From Shinisaurus crocodilurus (taxonomy: Eukaryota; Chordata; Lepidosauria; Squamata; Shinisauridae), in the NCBI GenBank assembly GCA_021292165.1, contig CM037880.1:29729636-29793635 (forward strand): a stretch of DNA of 64,000 nucleotides, in the 5' to 3' direction. The position numbers were made by a program, and so were the translations under genes. The first letter of the stretch is position 1. Each line of letters begins with the position of its first letter. The notes beneath the pieces were generated by a model, which did not search any database, was not told the origin of the DNA, and saw only the letters and a program-made list of their open reading frames with translations. Positions 54,802 to 64,000 of the stretch are shown here, piece by piece.

Positions 54802-55036
54802 ATTTATTTATTTATTATATTTATACCCCGCCTTTTTTCCTGCAAGGAACCCAAGGCGGCTTACATAATCCTCCTCCTCCTCTCCATTTTATCCTCACAA
54901 CAACCCTGTGAGGTAGGTGAGGCTGAGAGTCAGTGACTGGCCCAAAGTCACCCAGTGAGCTTCATGGCCGAGCAGGGACTAGAACCCAGATCTCCTGAGC
55001 CCCAGTCCAACACTCTCACCACTATGCCACACTTGG
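54802..55036 (-). repeat. CORE/MIR-like tRNA-derived SINE (copy 4)
   Basis: It has the full tail, CORE and tRNA-like head (CACTCTCACCACTATGCCACACT on the + strand is the A box in reverse). Its last bases run into the TSD of the next element. Confidence 0.88.
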
Positions 55037-55043
55037 TATAGAG

Positions 55044-55389
55044 CAGTGCTTCTCAAATAGTGGGGCGGGCCCCCCAGGGGGGGCGTGAGGCTCCGTAAAG
55101 GGGGGCTCGTTTGACCTCAGTTAAAAGTTTTTTTTAATATTGTGTTCCTTTAAATCCTGTGCTCCTTTAAATCTTTTCTGCTACAGTTAATAAAGCTATT
55201 CTTTGTTGTAAATTGATCCACATTTCTTTCTTTTTTTATTCTCTTATACGTTAATAAGGATACAGTGTTATGCAGAGGTGTACTTATAACAATTTTATAG
55301 ACAAATGATACTATTTACAGTTGCGCGGGGGCGCGAAATGTTTTCTTCTTCCTAGGGGGGGCATGACAGAAAATAATTGAGAAGCACTG
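55044..55389. mobile_element. hAT-type miniature element
   Basis: It starts CAGTGCTTCTCAAATAG and ends AATTGAGAAGCACTG, with the exact 8-bp TSD GTATAGAG at 55036-55043 and 55390-55397. It is 346 bp and has no coding frame. Its termini resemble those of the hAT at 3340-5378. Confidence 0.88.
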
Positions 55390-58300
55390 GTATAGAGTAG
55401 TGTAAGTCCTGGGGAATTGCCATATATCGGGCTGGTGGCAACCATTATTTTTTTTCAAATGTAATACATACCACATGTAGAGATGCTTGAGAGGTACACT
55501 CTTTGCAAATTCAGATAGGACCTGACCTGCACTTCCTGGACGAATGTGTGGATCGGAACTAAAGTTATCCACCAGCTTTCACAGGTCCTGGATGATCCAA
55601 CGCAGTATTTGCCTCAAGTTTGTTAAAATGTATTTAAATAAGCATTTCTAAACCTATTTGGATATACTGTACATTTTTTTTTACTCTGGTATCCACTCTT
55701 GTGTAGGTATGGATCTAGATGTAGTCATACTTGGAGTAGGCCCATTTAAATCAGTGGGGCATAAGTATGACTAATTCTGGGTCCAATATATAGGAATACA
55801 CATTCTACAGCTAGGTTGTACAGCTTGTCCCACGTTTCCACACATCACCAGCCATGTATTATGGCCAGGACAAGTGCTTCACAACCTCCTTATTTTTGTA
55901 GTCTCAGGCAGCAAGACCAGGAGGCTTATCAATACTGTAGTGAGCTACCATGCACGGCTGGTGGTCTGCATTTGATGGGTCACATGTTGTGCAGGCACAT
56001 TCTACAGAAATGTGTGGTACTTGGGAAAGCATTGTCAGTATGTAGAGTTGGTTCTTTGGTCTAGAAGACCTGAGTTAATGCTCATATCTACCCTGGACTT
56101 GAGTGACTTTCCCAATGTCTGTGAAGTAGAAACAAAACACAAAGTAATCTCTTTGAAAGTAAATTGGGGGGGGGGGGGGAAGTATTCCAACTAATTAAAC
56201 TTGCCTGTTTAAAACATGTATAGCTAGTATTTGGATCAGTTCCATTAACTCAGAGTAGCTAGCAGACTGTGTTTTCTGATCATAACAGCTGTTTGACAAA
56301 GGCTTGTCAGTGGTGCTGAGTGACCTGATACTCAAATTAGGAATATCATGTAGGCCAAGCAGCATTTGTTATTACTTTTCTGTGACTGTATCGTATTTTT
56401 AATTCTGAGTTATGATTACTTGGCTGGTAAGAAGATCTAATCAAATATTAATGCAGGTAAGATTTCTGTTAACTTTTTACTGTTGTAAAGATGCACTAGA
56501 ATCTTTATAGACTTTTCCCTGCTGCTTCTCCATATTTTGTATTTTTGTAAGGATACTGAAGGTGCCATCCTCAAGCCACTTAATTCAGATTAGTTGTAGT
56601 ACAGTTGTTGGATTACTTCTGAAATAAGTGGTCTGAGGTCTGTAGTCTCAATTCTATTCCCTATGGGAGTGATACCATCTGTTCTGTTCGCTGCTTGTGA
56701 TGGCTTGAGCATATACAAAATAGTGGATTGGAGTCTCTAATATTTTTCTGCTCCTAAGCTTTTAGTTGCTGGGTTCTTGTTCACAGTATACTTGTTGGTG
56801 AATAAAAAGATTATTCTTGCTCCATTTCAAGACGTGGTGGAAAGAATGAAAGGTTTTAGCGAAATAAGGGTGTTGTCATCTATAGTCAGATGGACACCAT
56901 GTAATCCCTTTAGAGTTTCTAACAACACTTAAATAAACAGCTTTTGTGTTTTCATGCTTGCATGCTATGACAGAACCCCCACTGGAACTGCTAATCTGAT
57001 CTCTGGAGTATTAATAAACATCAAAGCAGGAAATGTTTACTAGATGCTCTTGAAGTATTGCATGTTAAAGCTCTTGGTTAAAACACATTTGGTCAGTTAA
57101 AATACATTAATGCCGGGATAATGTTAATTTAAAGAAGCGGGACAGTACTGACTGTGTCATACTGAGAATTTTCTCAATGACCTCCTCATGGAGAAACTTT
57201 CTAGAGTAGTGGTGGCAATGGTCATTTGAGCAGGATCCTGTCATAAACTTAGTTGATCACAACTTATTTAGAGAGAACCAGGGAAACACGTGATGGCTAA
57301 ATATTTTAGAGTTACATTCAGCTGCCCATCAGTAGGGCTGGAAAAAGTAGGTACTATAGTCTTATAGCTTTCCACACTGTTCTCAACAAGCAATGGAATC
57401 TCCAGTTCAATAACAGTTGCTGTGTGCCTGGTGACCATTTCTAATTGGGTCCAATACAAAATGGACAGAGGATACTATTTTTGTCCCACCTTTTGGCTTA
57501 AACTCTCAGGGTGGCTTACAAAATAAAGATCACATAATTCTGATCTGTGCTGCTTTCTTCAAGTACCATTATAAAGTGGGAGCCAACTGGCAATTAGTCC
57601 CTGGCAGGGTGATAGAGGAGAACTTGCTGTCTTGCATCTCCCTCTGTTTGAAGGCTAGAAAGAAACCATAGTACAATTTTCCATTGCTTTCTCTCTGGGT
57701 ATACAGGTCAAATGGATTTATCTGGGGCAAATGGCACAGGAAATGACTTTCGCCCTGGAAATAGCTGATAGGTACCAGAGTAGATCAGAGAATCATGCTA
57801 GGAAAGAGTCCCAAGGAGTGAGCTTAAAAAGGGGTTGCAACAAAGGAAATAAAGAATTTGAAGGCTCAAAGGTTGGACCAAGAATAGGTCAAAACAAAGA
57901 ACAATAATTTGGTTTTGGTCACTGGATAGAAGGCTCAGGGAGGTTCCTTGCTTTTTATAGCTCCCTGGCTATGCCTTCCCAAACAAAATCAATTCTTGAC
58001 CCAAGGTGTCAGGGTAATGTCAATTAAATTCATAGTATATGATATAGATGTCTAGAGAGCCAACATGTCTGGAGCTTTTCTGTAACTATTAATGCAAACA
58101 TGGTATAACTTTTTTCTGCCACTGATTCTAATGTATGGTAAAGATTAGGGACTTACCAAATGGTAAGGTTGCTGGTATTGGTGGCTGGTGATACTGAGTT
58201 ATAAAGGTATTCCCCAAGGTATATAAAGTCATATAATAGCTAGTATCCTCTTTTAAGGAACAAGTTGGCTTCCTTGCTTTTATCCCTGGTTCTCAGGTTT

Positions 58301-58954
58301 CACAATACCATATTCTTTGAAATATTGTTCTTTGAAAATGTAGTATATGCCAGGTATTCTTGCTTTTTATAATTTTTGTTTGTGTTGGTGTGGGCTTTAT
58401 TTACCGAGAAACCACACTGGTATCTCCAGAGTCATGTTAGTTGGTTTGTGTATGTTGATTGCTAGTTGTTCTACATCTAAAATCAAGATAGTCACGTGCC
58501 AAACCTTTTGAGTGTTTTTCCTTTCAATGTTCTTATGTTGCAAAGTAGGGATGTGTGCACATAACATACAACGGAAGTGTCACAACCAAAATTCATTTGG
58601 GTAAGGGAAAACTGCTTTTTTAAAACATTACATTGGTTTCCAAATATTGTAAGCAGACACCACCATTATTGATATGAATAAATCTTTAAGAATAACAGAA
58701 TAAGCTATGTACTTCATAAGTTAAAGGAAGTAGTAACAAAACTTGGCAGCAATGCATGAAGAGATATGTAGAACTAACATCATTTCATTGCTGCTGAACT
58801 AGTTTGTAACTAGGAATGAAGCTCCAGAAACCATGGAATAGTTCAAAAGCAATACTGTCAGCTGTTTTGCTATACTTCTAGCTGTTTCTTCAATGTGTGC
58901 TAACTTTCCCATGTATTTGGCTGTCTGTATTCACCTTTAGAAGAAAATCATATA

Positions 58955-59202
58955 CAGTAATACCTTGGATTGCAAGTAACTTGGTTTGAGAGGGTTTTGC
59001 AAGACAAGCAAATTTTTAAATATTTGTTTAATTTTTTTTGACTTGATATACAAGCGACGTCTTGCAATACAAGTACTGTAGTACGGCTTAAATTAAAAAT
59101 CTCTGTACAATTTTTTTGGGGGGGATTTCGTTTTGATATAAGTGTTTTGGATTACAAGCACATTTCCAGAACGAATTATGCTCTCAATCCAAGGCATGAC
59201 TG
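58955..59202. mobile_element. Tigger/mariner-like miniature element (copy D)
   Basis: It starts CAGTAATACCTTGGATTGCAAG and ends AATCCAAGGCATGACTG, flanked by TA on both sides. It is nearly identical to copies A and C. Confidence 0.8.
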
Positions 59203-59784
59203 TAATATAAATCTTATTTTAATTATGGCTCATTTCTAAGAAGCTAATGGAAAGACAGCTGGGAGAAGAAAGTTGCATTTAAGCATCATGTTGTTTTTAC
59301 CATAATTGAAATAAATGGGTGTCAATGACTTTGCTTGCATTCAGAGTAACCTGGTGCTTAGTAAAAAACACACACCTTCTTAATTGGGCTTCATAGCCTA
59401 GTATGAGCCATTTTACCCTTTTCACTTCAGTCTACATAGAAAGAAGTTACTTCTCGAGTGCTAATGTGAAAGAATATCTACGCAGTTCTACTGTGACCCT
59501 GTTCAGGTTTAAACCTTATTTCAGAGTTAGGGCACAAGGCTGTGTACTCTTTTCCTTCCTTGATTCCTAGTTGTCTCTCCCTGATTTTGGCATTACATGT
59601 TAATTGTCATAGGAAGCTGCATTATACAAAGAAAGACCATTGGCCCATCTAGCTCAGTGTTGTCTACACCAGCCTTCTACAACCTAGTGTGTTGGGCTAC
59701 AACTTGAATCATCCTTAGCCAGCATGGCCAATTGGTCTACACTGACTGTCAGAGGCTTTTTAGGGTTTTGGGCAGATGTCTCTC

Positions 59785-60008
59785 CCAGCCCTACCACGAG
59801 ATGCTGATTGAACCTGGGACCTTCTGCATGCACAGCATGTTCTCATATACTTACGCTGACTCAGCTTGTCTGAGTGTGGAAAGCTAAGCAGGGTCAAGCC
59901 TGGTTGTTACTTGAATGGGAGTCCCCTCCTCTAGTTTCCTGCATTGAGCAGGGGGTTGGACTCGGTAGCCTTGTAGGCTCCTTCCAACTCTATAATCTAT
60001 GACTCTAT
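59785..60008 (+). repeat. 5S rRNA-headed SINE with CR1-like tail (copy 3), beside a tRNA-derived SINE fragment
   Basis: From about 59848 it has CAGCTTGTCTGAGTGTGG, then AAAGCTAAGCAGGGTC, GCCTGGTTGTTACTTGAATGGGAG and the CR1-like tail to CTATAATCTATGACTCTA. 59790-59845 before it is a minus-strand tRNA-like piece (GATTGAACCTGGGACCTTCTGCATGC). Confidence 0.78.
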
Positions 60009-60520
60009 TAACCTGGTTCAAAATGAAGCCGGGTATGCTCTTGAACTTAAAGAGCTAAGATTAAAGCTGAGTTTTCAAAAAGTGTGTGTTTTTGTGTTTA
60101 AGGAGCAGTGTAGACTTGGCGGTAATTTCCTGAGAGAAATTTGTTAGTCTAGGACTAGGTATAGCATCTATTTTCAGCTTGCACTTAAAAAACTGGCTGG
60201 TTGCTGCTGCTGTTGTGGATCCTTAGACCATTACTTGATAAGCAGAACTTTTTTATTCCCAGTGATTGACTAAGAGTGGAATAATCTTGCTTGTCACCTA
60301 AAAAAAAACTACGCTTTATGTTGGCTTGTGAATCCCCATGTTGCTTAGTTGTCTTAGATGATGATCCAGAGCATACAACATTACTTCAGCCTTATAAACC
60401 CATTCAGAGTTGGTGAACTGCAGTGTTTCATATTTCCTCTAAATATATTTTAACACTTGTTCTTCCAAATATTAGTAGACCTTTTTCTAAGTCCAATGAA
60501 ATTTTAACCTTGGCCCATTT

Positions 60521-60605
60521 ATTGATTTATTTATTATATTTATATCCCGCCTTTTTTCCCTGCAAGATAATTGATCCCGCCTTTTTTCCCTGCAAGGTAA
60601 TTGAG
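60521..60605 (-). repeat. CORE/MIR-like SINE tail fragment with internal duplication
   Basis: ATCCCGCCTTTTTTCCCTGCAAG occurs twice, 38 bp apart, followed by GTAATTGAG. The CORE and head are absent. Confidence 0.75.
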
Positions 60606-60874
60606 ATGTGATTGCAAAATAGAGATCAAGATGGTTAACCATAAATAGTACGGGTGAAAAAAATAAAACTGCAGGCTGTGCAACTCACTCCCAAGATACT
60701 GATCTTTTTTAGTGTAACTTGCCAGGTCTTTAAGATGGTGCAGTTCAACTGTCCCTTATGTCAGTTTTAATTTGTGTGTTTTTTTTAAAATAGGAGTTAA
60801 GTCTAGAAGAATTCCAAGCAGCTGGTCATTTAAGCTTCTAAAATGTAGATGCTAAATATTTTTCTCAGCATAGT

Positions 60875-61093
60875 ATTTATTATATTTATACCCCACCTTT
60901 TTCCTGCAAGGAACCCAAAGCAGCTTACCTAGTCCTCCTCCTGCTCTCCATTTTATCCTCACAACAACCCTATGAGGTAGGTTAGGCTGAGAGTCAGTGA
61001 CTGGCCCAAAGTCACCCAGTGAGCTTCATGGTGGATTAGAACGGATCTCTTGAGTCCTAATCCAACACTCTAGCCACCATGCCACACTGGCTG
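60875..61093 (-). repeat. CORE/MIR-like tRNA-derived SINE (copy 5)
   Basis: It has the tail (ATACCCCACCTTTTTCCTGCAAGG), the CORE (GTGAGTCAGTGACTGG-like) and the head to CCACCATGCCACACTGGCT. A few small deletions occur near the B box. Confidence 0.85.
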
Positions 61094-61919
61094 TCTTGGA
61101 AAAATAATGGCTTTACTCATACCTATTGAGGTTACATAGAGGTGTACTGATTGAGTTCAAGTTCTCATCTCAATCGAAGAGCCTTAGAAGAATGCACATA
61201 TGTTACCTTTTCTCTCTGTTTCTGTCACATAGAGCACCATCAATATAGAGCACCATTCTGTGCTCTACATTGAGTTGAATATTTTGTAAATCAGTTTTAC
61301 CTAATGATGCAGACTGATTATTAAGCTGTTTGAATTAATTTGTTCCTATTTGTTTTAACTTTTTGCAGAAAACATAATAAAAATAATTATAGAAAATCTT
61401 CATTATAGTAAATAAAGGCATATTTTTTTAAAAAAATCTGGATGTGATCTTCTTGGCCTGTGGTTTTAGTATTTGAGATCAGGGCATGACTTGCCTTAAT
61501 TTATAATGATCCAGGAGTGACATTTTTCATGTGGGTTAAGGCTAAGCAAAGTCCTGCCTCTCCTGGAACGGATAGGCAGAGTAACAATAACAAACAGGGT
61601 AGATGTCTTGTATAAACTGGTAAGAGTTATACTAGGCCAGCTCAGAAAAAAATGGAAGTAAATTGAGAAATGAAAATCATATAAAATTATGCATTGTGTG
61701 GAGAAAGTGGATAGGGAGACAGACAGTTAACCCTAGGTCGTCCAGTGAAGCTGAATGGTAGGCAGTTTAGGACTGGTAAAGAAATGTTTCTTCACAGTGT
61801 GTAACTATGGAATTGGCTGCTATAAGAGTAGTGATAAATGGTATGTCTGCACTTCTAACCCTGCAAACGTTAGGGTTAGAAGACACCCTAAGAAGCAAAT
61901 GACTTACACTTCAGGCACA

Positions 61920-64000
61920 TATGGCCGAATTTGGTTCGATTGATGTATGGAGAGCTTTGCATCCTCTTGAAAGGGACTACACATTTATTTCATCTGTTCA
62001 TCACAATTGTTTTCGATTAGATTATTTTTTAGTTTGTAAATCATTGTTATGTTATATAAATGTCTGTAAGAATGAAATGCTGGTAATTTCCGATCATGCC
62101 CCAGTTTGCCTGGAGTTGCAATTTTCAGATTCACTTAGGCCCCCTGCTCTTTGGAGTTTCCCTTCTTAATGATCAGATGTTTAAAAAACAGATTTTGGCA
62201 GAATTAACTGAATACTTTGAAATTAATGAGGGTACAGTTGTTTCTTGTGCTATTGAGTGGGAGGCTGGTAAAGCTTTTATATGGGGCCGAATTATTGCTT
62301 ATGCTTCCTATAAAAACAAAATTTTAAAAAACGTAGCGAGTAGTTTTGAGTGAGTAGTTGAAATCCGTTATAACTCAGTTTGCTACTTCTTCAACTGCAC
62401 AACTTTATCAGGAGCTGCAGAGCATTAAATATAAATTGAATAATATCCTTTCGCAGCAGGCGGAATTTGCTTTAACCTGTTTACGGCAGCCATACTGGGA
62501 AAATGGTGAACGTCCTAGTAAGCTTTTGACATATGGTCTTACAGAAAAAGCATCAAGGTTTTATTTCCGCTATTAAAGATGAGAGTAATATGATATACAC
62601 TTCCCCTAAAGATATAAATTCACAATTTTTAAAATTTTATTCCGATTTGTATAGTACGGGTAAAGAAATATCAGAGCAAGATATGGGCGTTTTCTTTTCT
62701 CAGCTTAAACTTCCAAGGTTAGATTCTGCGCAACATTCCGTATGACTCCCCTGCGTATGAGGAAATAATGAAAATAATTTCGAATATGAATGTTGGGAAA
62801 GCACCTGGTCCAGATGGCTTTCCAGTTGAGTGGTACAAAACATTTTCTAGCCTTTTGGTCCCAAAGCTTCATCGTGTTTATAATTATGTTTTTGAATCTG
62901 GTTCTCTTTCAGCATCATTAAATGACACTTATATCACTGTGATTCCTAAGCCTGGAGAAGACCATACATATTTATTTTATTTTATTTATTATATTCATAC
63001 CCCACCTTTTTTCCTGAAAGGAACCCAAGGTGGCTTACATAATCCTCCTGCTCCTCCTCCATTTTATCCTCACAACAACCCTGTGAGGTAGGTTAGGCTG
63101 AGAGTCAGTGACTAGCCCAAAGTCACCCAGTGAGTTTCATGGCCGAGCGGGGACTAGAACCTGGATCTCCAGAGTCCCAGTCCAACACTCTAGCCACTAC
63201 GCTACACTGGCTCTCGTTAATATATATAGTTAGTATATTGCACTAACTATTGACCTGCTTCGTTAATTAATGTTGGCATTAAAATATTAACAGCAATTTT
63301 GGTTTATAGATTGCAACAAGTTATTACAACACTTGTTCAATCCGATCAGGTGAGATTCATTAGAAATTGACAGGGAGCTGATAATCTTAGATTAGTAGTT
63401 GGTCTGATTGCTTTAAATACAAATAGAAGAGACTTGACTGCCATAATTTCCTTGGATGCTGAAAAGGCCTTTGACAAAATTCAGTGGAATTTTATTTTTG
63501 CTACATTGAGAAACTTTGGCTTTCCCATGGAATTTTTAAATTGGGTTAAAATTTTGTATTCAACCCCAAGAGCAAGAGTTAAGACCAATGGGTTTTTCTC
63601 AGACTATTTTATACTTGGGAGAGGTACTAGACAGGGATGTCCACTTTCTCCATTGATATTTGACTTATGTTTGGAACCCCTGGCATGCGCTGTTAAACAG
63701 AATAGTAGTATTCATGGATTTTTACATGATTGTTTAGAATTTAAAATTATTCTCTTTGCTGATTATCTTTTATTGTTCATTTCAAAACTCCGGTCATCGG
63801 TTCCTGCTTTGATGAAGGTGATCAAGAACTTTGGTGATTTGTCTGGCTATTTATTAATTGGTCAAAGTTGGAATTGATGCCGATTGGAGATAATATATCT
63901 CAGAGTGTATTAACTCAGTGGCAATTTCGATGGTGCCCAGATTTTATTACTTACTTGGGAATACTTATCCCTAGAGACGTATCCCAAATGATGAAACTTA
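61920..64000 (+). pseudogene. L1-superfamily LINE, frameshifted, running off the window
   Basis: Fragments of the ORF2 polyprotein are in order. The endonuclease end (SIDVWRALHPLERDYTF, RLDYFLV, ISDHAPV; 61930-62130) comes first, then the linker (YWENGERPSKLLTY), then reverse transcriptase (GKAPGPDGFPVEWYK at about 62790; LDAEKAFDKIQW at 63445; GTRQGCPLSPL at 63620). The catalytic box is FADY instead of FADD at about 63757, and NYRPISLIN appears as NY-stop-PASLIN near 63245. Several frameshifts (about 62165, 62350, 62570, 62745) and stops make it inactive. It is sense-oriented in the PIP4K2A intron and split by a SINE at 62966-63213. Confidence 0.88.
62966..63213 (-). repeat. CORE/MIR-like tRNA-derived SINE (copy 6) inside the L1
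   Basis: It is complete, from the AT-rich tail TTATTTTATTTATTATATTC to the head ending GCTACACTGGCT. It separates the L1 words ITVIPKPGEDHT and NY-PASLIN, which are adjacent in intact L1 proteins. Confidence 0.88.

Larger units (their letters stand above)
43283..64000 (+). other. PIP4K2A: PIP4K2A intron 1 (5' part)
   Basis: It begins with GTAAGA and extends past the window end. No acceptor plus INELS-type exon was found. PIP4K2A has a very long first intron in other vertebrates, so this length is expected. Stretches without a listed repeat (43400-44150, 44310-46020, 46265-48480, 49810-50470, 50900-51670, 51850-52380, 52520-54090, 55400-58950, 59210-59780, 61100-61915) show nothing I can name beyond short chance frames and homopolymer runs. 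Confidence 0.8.

Noticed and set aside
43283..64000. PIP4K2A exon 2
   Set aside because: No frame with the expected INELS-type continuation preceded by an AG acceptor was found in the intron sequence.

Overview
The window is vertebrate nuclear DNA, most likely from a squamate reptile (lizard or snake). It has one recognisable host gene segment, a CpG-island promoter with coding exon 1 of PIP4K2A on the + strand (CDS 43142-43282). The exon reads into a GT splice donor and is followed by at least 20.7 kb of intron 1. The assignment to squamates is an inference from the repeat load: a tRNA-headed CORE/MIR-like SINE, a 5S rRNA-headed SINE with a CR1-like tail, CR1, L1 and Ingi/Vingi-like LINEs, LTR elements and very many hAT-type short elements. 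No bacterial-type gene, CRISPR array or functional RNA gene was found.

Layout. 1-42593 is intergenic DNA upstream of PIP4K2A, built largely from nested transposons. Many boundaries can be fixed to the base from target-site duplications (TSDs). Examples are a hAT remnant at 3340-5378 carrying a second, CpG-rich terminal-inverted-repeat (TIR) element at 3428-4860; solo LTRs at 8338-9451, 15724-16462 and 16619-17505; an L1-like insertion at 11779-13736; a hAT with a broken transposase at 24073-25509; and a 1.3-kb TIR element at 28941-30277 whose cargo looks like a CCAAT/GC-box promoter. The region also holds a full-length APE-type LINE (about 36094-40065) with an uninterrupted 1061-codon endonuclease-reverse transcriptase frame, sitting inside a hAT-type miniature element. 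A few stretches (about 2870-3140, 10070-10330, 41640-41830) look unlike the repeats and could be conserved non-coding elements.

42594-43141 is the PIP4K2A CpG island and 5' UTR, with a miniature transposon ending immediately upstream. 43283-64000 is intron 1. It contains CORE-SINEs, 5S-headed SINEs, a CR1 fragment in antisense, hAT-type miniature elements, a Tigger-like element and, from about 61920 to the window end, a frameshifted L1 in sense orientation that is itself split by a SINE.

The most notable features are two unrelated TIR elements that both carry CpG-island, promoter-like cargo; the young LINE, whose open frame has no ATG before its endonuclease domain and whose 5' leader can form long-range pairings; the 5S/CR1 composite SINE family; and the layered insertions, which give a relative order for the transposon families.
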